A DNA stretch of 64,000 nucleotides from Staphylococcus epidermidis (GCF_006742205.1 NZ_AP019721.1:2356001-2420000), one strand, 5' to 3'. Positions 9,009 through 16,806 are shown, numbered from the stretch's first letter. The notes: generated by a model from the sequence alone, not told the origin. Program-made: numbers and translations.

Positions 9009-9386
9009 ATGAAGATACGTTTAACATTTATTATCTTAGCAATACTATCCACCATCGGCTTAGTACTTGTTTTAGCAAAATATCCAACAGGCCCACACAC
9101 AATCAACTATAACGAACCTTATACAGTACTCATAGCCATTACGACAATAGTTATAATGGCTTTACCAGCACTCATATTAGGTATATTTAATCATCTTGCA
9201 TGTAGAATCATATCGGCGATATTACAAATAAGTGCACTGATGATGTGGGGGTTTTTAGTAATCATTAGCTTAATTATGGGACAAATTGTCATTATGCTTA
9301 TGGCTTCCTTAACGATACTTGCATTACTTGTTAGTTCTATTGTCACACTTTCAGTGCACCCATCTACTTCAGATAAAATAAATTAA
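9009..9386 (+). CDS. Small polytopic membrane protein, unknown function
   Basis: A 125-aa protein of four hydrophobic segments (about residues 5-25, 41-62, 66-88 and 90-112) with a short hydrophilic tail. No recognisable family motif. The frame is open to a GTG-type start at 8994, but the ATG at 9009 has GAGGA eight bases upstream and is preferred. It lies alone, 219 bases after the lipoprotein gene and after its terminator, so it has its own promoter. The 3' flank carries two STAR-like repeats. Confidence 0.65.
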   Translation: MKIRLTFIILAILSTIGLVLVLAKYPTGPHTINYNEPYTVLIAITTIVIMALPALILGIFNHLACRIISAILQISALMMWGFLVIISLIMGQIVIMLMASLTILALLVSSIVTLSVHPSTSDKIN

Positions 9387-9410
9387 TCAAATAAAGGGGC
9401 AAGAAAGGTA

Positions 9411-9506
9411 GAATTTACAGTGAAATTCTCTTTGTTGGGACCCCATCCCCAACTTGCTTTGCTTGTTGAATTTCTCAGTGAAATTCTCTTTGTTGGGGCC
9501 CCATCC
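9411..9506 (+). repeat. Two STAR-like repeat units
   Basis: GAATTTAC-AGTGAAATTCTCTTTGTTGGGACCCC (core 9431-9444) recurs as GAATTTCTCAGTGAAATTC followed by TTTGTTGGGGCCCC (core 9489-9502). The second core matches the Staphylococcus aureus repeat consensus T[G/A/T]TGTTG[G/T]GGCCC[C/A]. The first has one change in the GGCCC. The units are 58 bp apart. Confidence 0.75.
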
Positions 9507-9575
9507 TCTTGTAAAAAATGGTTTGATATGTGTGTATATTTTTAATTCTATCATTTGACTGATTGTATGTTATGA

Positions 9576-9610
9576 AAGCCTGGGACATCGATAATCTATG
9601 CCCCAGGCTT
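9576..9610 (-). terminator. Inverted repeat, possible terminator of the phosphatase transcript
   Basis: AAGCCTGGG (9576-9584) pairs with CCCAGGCTT (9602-9610). The GCCTGGGACAT type is a common staphylococcal intergenic hairpin. The T-run on the minus strand is short, so termination is plausible rather than certain. Confidence 0.5.
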
Positions 9611-9744
9611 CACTCACAATCCTATATTATATATAACAATATTGCTACGGTTGTTTATAGACCTCAATCATACCTTTTGATAGAGAATTAATATCAATTT
9701 AGCCAGCAATTACAATTTTACAACTCACATGATTATATATGTAT

Positions 9745-10335
9745 TCAAAACTTCATTTCTTTTTTAATTAAATATGGATAGCAATTATGAATTTCCGTCG
9801 CTAAGGCTTCTTCCTTAGTTATCATTTTAAAATAGACGAAAAAACATCTAATTACAACTTGGTGCGCAACTATCACTACACGTCTCTGCTGTTGATTAAG
9901 CTCATTTTCAATGAAAGTAACCACTCTATCATAGACATGTTGATAACTTTCTCCTTGTGGTGCTTTTTGCGAAAAGCTATGTCTAAAGTATTTATAATTA
10001 GGATCACGGAAATATTTTTCGAACCGTTTGTCTTTACAAACTTCTTCTTTATTTTTACCTTCAAAAACACCTAACGAACGCTCTCTTAACGTCTTTGTAT
10101 ATATTGTTGGAATATCATAAGGAAATAGCTCCTCATACGTTTGCCTTGTTCTTTTTAAATCTGATACATATACATTGTCAATGTATTTATTTTTAAAATA
10201 AACAGATAGTTCTTTAGCGCTTTTTATACCCCTTTCCGTCAAAGGGACGTCTAACTGTCCACAAAAATATAGATACCCGTGTTTATTATCATAATTGGAC
10301 TGTGACTCACCATGCCTCACTAAATAAATTTCCAT
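9745..10335 (-). CDS. Histidine phosphatase family protein (phosphoglycerate mutase-like)
   Basis: A 196-aa protein of the phosphoglycerate mutase / acid phosphatase superfamily. The catalytic phosphohistidine motif LVRHGESQSN is at residues 5-14 (His8), RTRQTYEEL near 62 gives the second phosphate-binding arginine, RERSLGVFEGK near 84 the acid/base glutamate, and VVIVAHQVVIR near 155 the second histidine. These proteins are usually broad-specificity phosphatases rather than glycolytic mutases. The start has GAGGAG nine bases upstream. It begins 20 bases after the LysE-type exporter on the same strand, so the two are likely cotranscribed. The substrate is unknown. Confidence 0.85.
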   Translation of the reverse strand: MEIYLVRHGESQSNYDNKHGYLYFCGQLDVPLTERGIKSAKELSVYFKNKYIDNVYVSDLKRTRQTYEELFPYDIPTIYTKTLRERSLGVFEGKNKEEVCKDKRFEKYFRDPNYKYFRHSFSQKAPQGESYQHVYDRVVTFIENELNQQQRRVVIVAHQVVIRCFFVYFKMITKEEALATEIHNCYPYLIKKEMKF

Positions 10336-10355
10336 TCTGTCTCCTCATTTCTGAC

Positions 10356-10988
10356 TTAGCTGCTTTTACTTAATAATAAATTAATAGATAAGCCAATTAA
10401 AACAAACCCTACAATATAATCAAATATAGCTTTGAATCTCGGTCTGCTGAATAATAATTTAATATATTGAAAGATGAATACACAAAATAAAAACCATAAG
10501 CATATAACTACAACAACTGAAAAAGCAAATAACGCAACTTCAGATTTCATATGTATATTACCGTTAGAAAGGAACTGCGGGAATATACTAACATAAAATA
10601 ATAAAGCCTTAGGGTTAAGACTTGTACTTAAAAAACCTTGTCTAAAAGAAGTGATATAACTCACATTTCTGACATCAGCTAAAGCTTGTTTACTAAAATC
10701 AACAGAACTGTGCGCACTCAAAATACTTTTGATTCCGAGATAAATAAGATAACAAGCACCCAATATTTTTATTGTTAAAAAAACAAAGTGTAAACTCGTA
10801 AGTATGTATATAATTCCAAAAATAGCTAATGAAGAGTATAAAATATGCCCCGTAGTAATACCAAATGCGGCCATAAAACCATTCATTTTACTTGAATTAA
10901 TAGTGTTTTTCATTACAATAATGAAATCTGGCCCAGGTACTATAATAATCAATAATGTGATAATAATAAATGTAATTAAACCGTCCAT
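10356..10988 (-). CDS. LysE/RhtB family amino-acid exporter
   Basis: A 210-aa membrane protein with about six hydrophobic segments. The first helix ends in the family signature VPGPDFIIVMKNTI (residues about 16-29), and STSLNPKALLFYVSIFPQF near residue 120 is the second conserved LysE motif. Members export amino acids or their derivatives. The frame is open to 11021, but the ATG at 10988 follows GAGGAGG and starts the first helix, so it is chosen. The histidine phosphatase gene follows 20 bases downstream in the same direction. Confidence 0.88.
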   Translation of the reverse strand: MDGLITFIIITLLIIIVPGPDFIIVMKNTINSSKMNGFMAAFGITTGHILYSSLAIFGIIYILTSLHFVFLTIKILGACYLIYLGIKSILSAHSSVDFSKQALADVRNVSYITSFRQGFLSTSLNPKALLFYVSIFPQFLSNGNIHMKSEVALFAFSVVVVICLWFLFCVFIFQYIKLLFSRPRFKAIFDYIVGFVLIGLSINLLLSKSS

Positions 10989-11099
10989 AAGAAACCTCCT
11001 CGATGTCGTTTTACAATTCATTATTACATATCACCAATGGCGAATGAAACCGAACAGATGCCTTTAAATCAAAGTAATAATTTTCTCAATTTTGTTGGA

Positions 11100-11242
11100 A
11101 ATTTTAAAAATCAAAACCTTTAATGTTGTCAGATAAATAGCAATCTGATAATATTAAATTGTAGTTATTTAGTAACTACAAAGTCTTTTATATTCATGAA
11201 CATAATACTCCTGGATGGCGTAACCCAGCGCCATCCTTTTTT
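11100..11242 (+). ncRNA. Candidate small RNA or orphan leader
   Basis: No gene lies on the plus strand here, yet a strong plus-strand terminator ends at 11242. Upstream of it, GTAGTTA (11161-11167) pairs with TAACTAC (11173-11179), giving a second stable hairpin. The upstream boundary is a guess; no convincing promoter was seen. The next plus-strand gene (11938) is too far away to be controlled by this as a leader. Confidence 0.4.
11213..11242 (+). terminator. Strong plus-strand terminator without an evident gene
   Basis: GGATGGCG (11213-11220) pairs with CGCCATCC (11229-11236), and six T follow. Both neighbouring genes are on the minus strand. Confidence 0.8.
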
Positions 11243-11256
11243 ATGTTTTATAACAT

Positions 11257-11297
11257 GAAAAAAGCACCCACACCATTTTTATTGGTTTGGATGCTTT
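11257..11297 (-). terminator. Terminator of the GlsB-type gene
   Basis: On the minus strand AAAGCATCCAAACC pairs with GGTGTGGGTGCTTT, with two internal mismatches, and is followed by a T-run (the A-run 11257-11263 on the plus strand). A further long-loop inverted repeat (GTAACTCAA 11314-11322, TTGAGTTAC 11352-11360) lies before it. Confidence 0.7.
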
Positions 11298-11461
11298 GAT
11301 AACTATAATTAATGTAACTCAAACGATTAAAGACATCATCAACATCTATCATTGAGTTACGTGCGTATAGATAAACACACATGCTTTAATTGTGTTAATT
11401 GATTACTTTCAAATAATCAAGCAACACATTTTCTACCTAAATTAAACTTAATCTATACTTA

Positions 11462-11716
11462 TTATTTTTTTCTTAGTGCTTTTAAAATTAATGAAATAAT
11501 AAAGATTAAAATAATTGAACCTAATAATGCTGGAAAGATGTGAATTTTACCTAATTGTGGTCCCCATTCACCTAAAATCATAGTACCAACCCATGATCCT
11601 ACAATACCAGCAATAATATTTCCTAGAATACCTCCTGGTACGTCTTTACCTAAAATTAAACCTGCGATCCATCCAATGATACCGCCGACAATAATCATAC
11701 CTATTAATCCAAACAT
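11462..11716 (-). CDS. GlsB/YeaQ/YmgE-type stress membrane protein
   Basis: An 84-aa protein with three hydrophobic segments and the glycine-rich pattern of the transglycosylase-associated family (GGIIGWIAGLILGK, then GGILGNIIAGIVGSWVG). It ends in a basic tail LKALRKK. Members are small inner-membrane proteins induced by general stress, with no known enzymatic activity. AAAGGAG precedes the ATG by nine bases. A perfect SigB promoter lies 46 bases upstream of the start codon, so the stress role is supported by regulation as well as family. Confidence 0.88.
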   Translation of the reverse strand: MFGLIGMIIVGGIIGWIAGLILGKDVPGGILGNIIAGIVGSWVGTMILGEWGPQLGKIHIFPALLGSIILIFIISLILKALRKK

Positions 11717-11761
11717 AATTGATTGTCTCCTTTACTTATATATTTTATTCACTAGTATGAG

Positions 11762-11787
11762 ATACCCCATGTCAAAAATGATTAAAC
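11762..11787 (-). promoter_or_regulatory. SigB promoter of the GlsB-type gene
   Basis: On the minus strand GTTTAA (11782-11787), exactly 14 bases, then GGGTAT (11762-11767): a perfect match to the staphylococcal SigB consensus GTTTAA-N12-15-GGGTAT. Confidence 0.88.
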
Positions 11788-11937
11788 GTTTTGTAGGAAT
11801 TTTTATTTTACTGATACAAGCTATTTTGCTTTTATTTTTTCAATATTTATTATTATCAACCTCAATCCTATTATGTTAAGCTATTAAAGATGACTAAAAT
11901 GAACTATTTATAAAAATATTTAAAGTAGGTATTTTAC

Positions 11938-12198
11938 ATGCAACATAAAAATAAATTTCAACGTATTAACCAAATTATACAAATTATAGGTTTCCTTTCA
12001 TTTTTAGCAATTCTCACTATCATTACACTTAACTTTTTTATAAAAGGACACTTACAAGGTCATTTTGAAATAGGTTTTAATATTCAAAGTAATCAAGTCT
12101 ATGTAGTAACGACACTAATCATAGTTACAATCATCTGTACTATATTATCAGCTATTCTAAACATGCTTTCTAATAAAAAACAAAATTACAAACATTAA
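11938..12198 (+). CDS. Small two-helix membrane protein, unknown
   Basis: An 86-aa protein with two membrane segments (about residues 15-36 and 54-78) and charged ends. No known motif. The ATG has only a modest ribosome site (AGTAGGT). It stands alone between the divergent GlsB-type gene and a decayed intergenic region. Function unknown. Confidence 0.5.
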   Translation: MQHKNKFQRINQIIQIIGFLSFLAILTIITLNFFIKGHLQGHFEIGFNIQSNQVYVVTTLIIVTIICTILSAILNMLSNKKQNYKH

Positions 12199-12621
12199 AT
12201 GTTAATGATGGTGCTACAACTTCAAAGTATAACCCCATAGGTATACTAATTGATAAAATGACATCTTGATGTCAACGTAGATACTTTCATCATGAATAGA
12301 AGATGTGGCACATAAATTTACATATTTTATATAACTTAAGAACTAAAAGACATATAGAGATTGAAGAATTAACTACTAACTTAACAAGAAAAATGGCACG
12401 CATAACAAACCTCTTCAAATTTGGGAATGGTAAACTATTATCATCAATCAATATTTAAAGATGTTATGCACCTAACCATTTTTCAACGCATAATCTTAAC
12501 TCATTTTGGGATTCAATCTCATAACATTACTGAAATATCGTCGAAGGATATGTATCTAAAAATCTAGCTTTCAAATTCACTGCTTTTTCTGCCCTTTTTA
12601 AATATTCAAAAACACAAAAAT
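12199..12621. other. Gene-free stretch, possibly decayed coding DNA
   Basis: No intact gene. Two short frames read like coding remnants: one around 12310-12460 (ending ...RITNLFKFGNGKLLSSINI) and one from an ATG at 12470 (MHLTIFQRIILTHFGIQSHN...). Neither has a ribosome site worth trusting, and I do not recognise either. Confidence 0.35.
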
Positions 12622-12649
12622 AACCCCGTAAGCCTATACTTACGGGGTT
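12622..12649 (-). terminator. Terminator of rpsF-ssb-rpsR
   Basis: AACCCCGTAAG (12622-12632) pairs perfectly with CTTACGGGGTT (12639-12649), and the minus strand continues with ATTTTTGT. Confidence 0.9.
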
Positions 12650-12666
12650 TTACAATAAATAATATA

Positions 12667-12909
12667 TTATTGTTCTTCTTTAACATATGGTAATAAAGCC
12701 ATATGACGAGCACGTTTGATAGCTGTAGTCAACATACGTTGATATTTCGCTGAAGTGCCTGTTACACGACGTGGTAAAATTTTACCACGTTCTGAGATAA
12801 AACGTTTTAATAATTCAGTGTCTTTATAGTCGATGTGTGTAATACCATTTGCTGTGAAATAGCATACTTTTTTACGACGACGTCCGCCTCTTCTTGGTCC
12901 ACCTGCCAT
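12667..12909 (-). CDS. rpsR: Ribosomal protein bS18
   Basis: An 80-aa protein of the 30S platform, binding next to bS6. The basic N-terminus [16 protein letters not shown] and the core [29 protein letters not shown] are diagnostic. The ATG at 12909 is taken, not the upstream in-frame codon at 12933, because AAAGGAGG lies just before it and the protein then has the standard length. Third gene of the rpsF-ssb-rpsR operon, 44 bases after ssb, and ended by the terminator at 12622-12649. Confidence 0.97.
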   Translation of the reverse strand: MAGGPRRGGRRRKKVCYFTANGITHIDYKDTELLKRFISERGKILPRRVTGTSAKYQRMLTTAIKRARHMALLPYVKEEQ

Positions 12910-12953
12910 GGTTAACTGCCTCCTTTGACTCATTTTATTTTATTCGTTCATTA

Positions 12954-13463
12954 TTAGAATGGTAAATCATCATCACTGATATCAATCGGTCCATTAGCAT
13001 TTGCAAACGGATTATCCGACTGATTTGAGTTTGATGAATTATTGTTGTTGTAAGATGTATTTTGTCCTGATTGCTGACCACCAAATCCTTGACCGTAGTC
13101 TTGGAAATTATTGTTCTGTGAACGTTGGCCACCATGTTGTGCATTTTTAGGTTCAAGGAACTGAACACTATCACATACGACTTCAGTAACAAAAATACGA
13201 CGACCTTCTTGATTTTCATAACTACGTGATTGTATGCGACCATCAACGCCAGCTAAACTACCTTTAGACAAGTAGTTATTTACATTTTCTGCTTGTCTAC
13301 GGAAGACTACACAGTTAATAAAGTCAGCTTCGCGTTCCCCTTGAGCATTCGTGAAAGTACGATTAACTGCTAGAGTAAATGTCGCTACACTTACGCCTGA
13401 GGGTGTGGTTCTGTATTCTGGATCTTTCGTTAGACGACCTACTAATACAACTCGATTTAACAT
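12954..13463 (-). CDS. ssb: Single-stranded DNA-binding protein
   Basis: A 169-aa essential SSB. Residues 1-105 form the OB fold ([18 protein letters not shown]; aromatic stacking residues). Residues about 106-160 are a Gln/Asn/Gly/Ser-rich disordered linker. The acidic tip ISDDDLPF at the C-terminus recruits replication and repair partners. It sits between rpsF and rpsR in the conserved operon, 22 bases after rpsF. The linker is of ordinary length. Confidence 0.97.
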   Translation of the reverse strand: MLNRVVLVGRLTKDPEYRTTPSGVSVATFTLAVNRTFTNAQGEREADFINCVVFRRQAENVNNYLSKGSLAGVDGRIQSRSYENQEGRRIFVTEVVCDSVQFLEPKNAQHGGQRSQNNNFQDYGQGFGGQQSGQNTSYNNNNSSNSNQSDNPFANANGPIDISDDDLPF

Positions 13464-13485
13464 TTAAACGCCCCCATCTAAATTA

Positions 13486-13782
13486 TTACTTATCTTGGTC
13501 TTCACGAATAACGATGTAACGAATGATATCATCATTAATCTTAGCTAAACGTTGGAATTCGTCAGTTGATTTATTGTTATCAGTTTTAATACGTACGATG
13601 TTATAGAAACCTTCTTTGAAATCATTGATTTCATAAGCTAGGCGACGTTTACCCCAGTCTTTTTCTTCTAAAACTTCTGATCCTTCTGAAGCTAAGATAC
13701 CATTGAAACGTTCAACTAACGCTTTTTTAGCATCCTCTTCAATGTTAGGACGTACGATATACATAATTTCATATGTTCTCAT
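13486..13782 (-). CDS. rpsF: Ribosomal protein bS6
   Basis: A 98-aa ribosomal protein starting [16 protein letters not shown] with the ferredoxin-like fold of the bS6 family. It binds bS18 to form the S6:S18 heterodimer of the 30S subunit. The ATG is preceded by AAGGAGGTG. It is the first gene of the operon and has a good SigA promoter and an S6:S18-type regulatory hairpin in its leader. Confidence 0.97.
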   Translation of the reverse strand: MRTYEIMYIVRPNIEEDAKKALVERFNGILASEGSEVLEEKDWGKRRLAYEINDFKEGFYNIVRIKTDNNKSTDEFQRLAKINDDIIRYIVIREDQDK

Positions 13783-13797
13783 AGTTTATTTGCACCT

Positions 13798-13843
13798 CCT
13801 TGTGGTCTATACGGCTTATCAATATTTAATGTGATAAGCAAGG
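13798..13843 (-). promoter_or_regulatory. S6:S18-type autoregulatory leader of rpsF
   Basis: On the minus strand CCTTG and CAAGG form the base of a stem, and CTTATC / GATAAG an upper stem. On the 3' side a bulge contains CCG followed by ACC (CCGTATAGACC). A hairpin with a bulged CCG/ACC just before the ribosome site is the known S6:S18-binding motif of rpsF leaders. The 3' arm leads directly into the AGGAGG. Confidence 0.7.
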
Positions 13844-13870
13844 AATAATTTTCATTACTCACAGAAAATA

Positions 13871-13899
13871 ATTATAGCATAGAGCTTTACTTTTTACAA
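13871..13899 (-). promoter_or_regulatory. rpsF operon promoter
   Basis: On the minus strand TTGTAA (13894-13899), a 17-base spacer and a perfect TATAAT (13871-13876), preceded by TGC in the extended -10 position. Confidence 0.8.
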
Positions 13900-14166
13900 T
13901 CAATTTCAGATGAATCTTACCCTTAAATATTGATGAGCATTATTTATTTTTGAAAATATCAATACATATTATTGGTTTAAGACTCCTCTGAGACTGCCCT
14001 CGTTGTTCAAACGCAATCATCCTATTTATGTTATACATTACTTTATATTCAAATTATATTAATGTTACTTAATAGATAGTTGATACTTCATTTTAGTTAT
14101 AATAACATCAAAATTATATTTCATATAATTGCACTTAATATTAAATTCATTATAAAGGAGTCGTTT

Positions 14167-14976
14167 ATGTTAAAGAAATTTTCTTACTCAATCATTTCAC
14201 TTTCAATTTTCGCTACTAGCCTTAATTTTATAGATACTCAAGCACAAGCGTCTTCATCTTCTGTAAGCGAAAAAGGTACAATGGGGTATGGCTATCAACA
14301 ATACTTAAAAGACCATCCTAAAAAGCAACCTCATAAAACACAAAATCGTTCTACTTTCTCTGCTGAATCTAATATTACTGAAACAAATAATGGTGAAAGA
14401 GTCTTAGATATTTCTGAATGGCAAGGACTTTTAACTAATGAACAAATAAAACAACTAAAGAAAAATTATGATTTTATTATTTTAAGAGCACAGTACGGTT
14501 CAGAATACGTTGATAAGACTTTTGAAAAAAATGCAGAATTATTAGAACAAAATAAAATGAAATACGGCGTGTACTCTTATAGCATGTACGAAAGTCCAAA
14601 AGATGCACGTTATGAAGCTAACACTTTATCTCAACGCGCCCCCAAAGCCGCCTTTTACATCAATGATTATGAAGAACAAACCGTTAAATCCGGAGATGAT
14701 GAAACAGCGACACAAGCATGGGCAAACGAAATGAGAAAGCTTGCTGGAAACAAGAAGATCCTTTTTTATTCATATGAAAACTTCATGTTAAATCATGCAT
14801 CAAATGCTGTCAGTTCATATGATGGCTACTGGTTAGCAGCATATCAAGCTGAGGAACCAAACCGAGAGAAAGTGCTATGGCAATATACAAATAGTTACTA
14901 CTCTCCTGAATTAAATCAAAATGTCGATGCAAATTATATTGACGAAAATGTGAATTCGTCTTGGTTCACTTCATAA
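14167..14976 (+). CDS. Secreted GH25-family lysozyme-like protein
   Basis: A 269-aa exported protein. Residues 1-29 are a signal peptide (KKFSYSIISLSIF core, likely cut after AQA). A low-complexity linker runs to about residue 75. The catalytic domain of glycoside hydrolase family 25 starts at LDISEWQG with Asp81, and YINDYEE supplies the Asp167-Tyr-Glu169 acid pair. LRAQYGSEYVDKTFEKN and the YGVYSYSMY strand are also family features. GH25 enzymes cut the MurNAc-GlcNAc bond of peptidoglycan. The open frame starts at 14080, but the ATG at 14167 has AAAGGAG and begins the signal peptide. No cell-wall-binding repeats are present. A LexA box lies immediately downstream. Confidence 0.85.
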   Translation: MLKKFSYSIISLSIFATSLNFIDTQAQASSSSVSEKGTMGYGYQQYLKDHPKKQPHKTQNRSTFSAESNITETNNGERVLDISEWQGLLTNEQIKQLKKNYDFIILRAQYGSEYVDKTFEKNAELLEQNKMKYGVYSYSMYESPKDARYEANTLSQRAPKAAFYINDYEEQTVKSGDDETATQAWANEMRKLAGNKKILFYSYENFMLNHASNAVSSYDGYWLAAYQAEEPNREKVLWQYTNSYYSPELNQNVDANYIDENVNSSWFTS

Positions 14977-15002
14977 ATACGAACACATACGAACAAAAAC
15001 AC

Positions 15003-15031
15003 TTCACTTTAACGAACGTTTGTTCTAAAAT
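15003..15031 (+). promoter_or_regulatory. LexA (SOS) box within a promoter
   Basis: CGAACGTTTGTTCT (15013-15026) fits the Gram-positive LexA consensus CGAAC-N4-GTTCG/T. It lies between TTCACT (-35, 15003-15008) and TAAAAT (-10, 15026-15031), 17 bases apart, so a bound repressor would block RNA polymerase. Confidence 0.85.
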
Positions 15032-15049
15032 ACATATGAGGTGTTTTTC

Positions 15050-15241
15050 ATGAGATTAAATTTAGATTGGAATAAAGATTTCCAAGAGTTTCAAGATATC
15101 TTAAATAGTGGCATTCACCCAGAATGGCTATACTGCGCTAAAGCAAATTTAGTTCTCGAACCCGCATACACTGGTGAAGGCAAACAATTTTTTAGTACAC
15201 AAGACATCATTAAAGCAAGCAAAATCATTCCATTTTTTTAA
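15050..15241 (+). CDS. Small SOS-controlled protein of unknown function
   Basis: A 63-aa soluble acidic-to-neutral protein (MRLNLDWNKDFQEFQDILNSG...). There is no membrane segment, zinc motif or known domain. The ATG at 15050 follows GAGGTG with eight bases between; the upstream in-frame codon at 15041 would lie inside that site. The LexA box 24 bases upstream makes it a damage-inducible gene. I recall a LexA-controlled small gene at the same place in S. aureus next to rpsF, but cannot check that here. A hairpin follows at 15262-15298. Confidence 0.75.
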   Translation: MRLNLDWNKDFQEFQDILNSGIHPEWLYCAKANLVLEPAYTGEGKQFFSTQDIIKASKIIPFF

Positions 15242-15261
15242 GAATTTGGAATCCTTACATA

Positions 15262-15298
15262 AGAGCAATGAAAGTTTGATGAAAAGCTTCATTGCTCT
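15262..15298 (+). terminator. Terminator of the SOS gene
   Basis: AGAGCAATGAA (15262-15272) pairs perfectly with TTCATTGCTCT (15288-15298). The following bases ATTAATAAATAATT are A/T-rich but lack a pure T-run. Confidence 0.6.
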
Positions 15299-15408
15299 AT
15301 TAATAAATAATTCTATTTCCTAACTACAAATGATCGCATCATTAATAATTATCATTGTAGTATGTTGACTAATTTATCTCCTAATTTTCAATTTTATTAT
15401 CAAAAAAA

Positions 15409-15445
15409 CACCCTAAAACTAGAATTTGCTTCTAATTTTAGAGTG
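15409..15445 (-). terminator. Terminator of the parB-mscS-DUF951-ychF unit
   Basis: A 16-bp near-perfect stem (15409-15424 with 15430-15445) and a run of seven T on the minus strand. Confidence 0.85.
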
Positions 15446-15473
15446 CCTCATTAATATAAATACATGCTTTAAG

Positions 15474-16571
15474 TTAAACATTAAAACGGAAATGAACAAT
15501 ATCCCCATCTTGCATGATGTAATCTTTACCTTCTAAACGTTGTCTTCCCGCTTCTTTAGCACCATTTTCTCCACCATGTTGTACATAATCTTCATAGCTT
15601 GTTACCTCTGCACGAATAAAACCACGTTCAAAATCAGTGTGAATAATTCCAGCACATTGTGGTGCGGTCATTCCTTGTTTAAATGTCCAAGCGCGCACTT
15701 CTTGCACACCGGCAGTAAAGTAAGTAGATAAACCTAACAAATCATATGTTGTTCTAATGAGTCTGTCTAAACCTGGTTCTTCAATGCCTAAATCTTCTAA
15801 GAACATTTCTTTATCTTCATCATCTAATGTAGCGATTTCTTCCTCAATTTTTGCACTAATAACGATAACTTCTGAATCTTCGTTTGCTGCATATTCACGA
15901 ATTGCTTTCACTTTATCATTATCTTTATCTCCAATTTCATCTTCGCCAACATTAGCAATGTATAACATTTTCTTAGATGTTAATAACTGAGCTTGATTAA
16001 CCCACTTTTGATCATCCTCATTGAAATCAATACTGCGTACTGGTTTACCGTCTTCTAACGCTTCTTTAATTTGTGTTAATATACGTAATTCCATCTCAGC
16101 TGTTTTATCTTTTTGACGAGCCATCTTCTCTATTTTCGGTAAACGTTTTTCAACAGATTCTAAATCTGCTAAAACAAGTTCCATATTAATGACTTCTATG
16201 TCATCAAGCGGATTAACACGCCCTGATACATGTGTTACATTCTCATCGTCAAACGCACGAACCACCTGACATATAGCATCTACTTCACGAATATGTGAAA
16301 GGAATTTATTTCCTAAACCTTCGCCCTTAGATGCACCTTTAACAATACCTGCAATATCAGTAAACTCAAAAGTTGTAGGAATTGTTTTTTTAGGTTGAAC
16401 CATTTCTTCTAATTTTATTAAACGTGAATCTGGCACTTCAACGATACCAACATTGGGATCAATCGTTGCGAAGGGATAGTTTGCTGCTAATGCGCCAGCT
16501 TTAGTAATTGCATTAAATAGGGTAGACTTACCTACGTTAGGCAAACCTACGATACCTGCTGTTAAAGCCAT
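15474..16571 (-). CDS. ychF: Redox-regulated ATPase / OBG-family P-loop protein YchF
   Basis: A 365-aa P-loop protein of the Obg family that prefers ATP (NxxE in place of NKxD). Walker A is GLPNVGKST at residues 9-17, followed by FATIDPN (switch) and DIAGIVKGAS near 70. A coiled-coil insertion sits in the middle, and the C-terminal TGS domain ends in GDIVHFRFNV. It has ribosome and stress-response roles in other bacteria. AGGAGAATG-type spacing supports the ATG. Last gene of the parB-mscS-DUF951-ychF set, 11 bases after DUF951. Confidence 0.96.
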   Translation of the reverse strand: MALTAGIVGLPNVGKSTLFNAITKAGALAANYPFATIDPNVGIVEVPDSRLIKLEEMVQPKKTIPTTFEFTDIAGIVKGASKGEGLGNKFLSHIREVDAICQVVRAFDDENVTHVSGRVNPLDDIEVINMELVLADLESVEKRLPKIEKMARQKDKTAEMELRILTQIKEALEDGKPVRSIDFNEDDQKWVNQAQLLTSKKMLYIANVGEDEIGDKDNDKVKAIREYAANEDSEVIVISAKIEEEIATLDDEDKEMFLEDLGIEEPGLDRLIRTTYDLLGLSTYFTAGVQEVRAWTFKQGMTAPQCAGIIHTDFERGFIRAEVTSYEDYVQHGGENGAKEAGRQRLEGKDYIMQDGDIVHFRFNV

Positions 16572-16582
16572 TATTCATTCTC

Positions 16583-16786
16583 CTAACTTTCTTTGTCTTG
16601 ATGAGATTCAAGAACTTTTTTCATTTTCTTATTAAACACTTGCCGTGGAATCATAACACTGCGCTGACAATGTTCACATTTAATACGAATATCAGCACCC
16701 ATTCTAATAATCTTAAAACGATTTGTTCCACATGCATGTGGTTTTTTCATTTCTACTATATCATTTATTCCATACTTTGACGTCAT
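16583..16786 (-). CDS. DUF951 family small zinc-ribbon-like protein
   Basis: A 67-aa protein: DIVEMKKPHACGTNRFKIIRMGADIRIKCEHCQRSVMIPR. Cys19 and the pair Cys37-x-x-Cys40 look like a partial zinc ribbon. The family is regularly found between ychF and mscS/parB in Firmicutes, as here. Function unknown. The ATG follows GGAGG with tight spacing to mscS upstream (20 bases). Confidence 0.9.
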   Translation of the reverse strand: MTSKYGINDIVEMKKPHACGTNRFKIIRMGADIRIKCEHCQRSVMIPRQVFNKKMKKVLESHQDKES

Positions 16787-16806
16787 GAAATGACCTCCAA
16801 TGATGA

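Larger units (their letters stand above)
9387..9744. other. Noncoding stretch with repeats, no gene seen
   Basis: Between the membrane protein and the phosphatase I find no open frame with a ribosome site. It contains two tandem STAR-like units (around 9411-9506) and one inverted repeat (9576-9610). The rest is AT-rich. Confidence 0.6.

Noticed and set aside
12935-13246. 103-codon frame on the same strand as ssb
   Set aside because: It is an out-of-frame reading of the repetitive ssb linker; ssb itself is certain.
15335-15352. Fur-box-like sequence TTAATAATTATCATT
   Set aside because: It matches only part of the 7-1-7 motif and lies between two convergent gene ends, where an operator has no gene to control.
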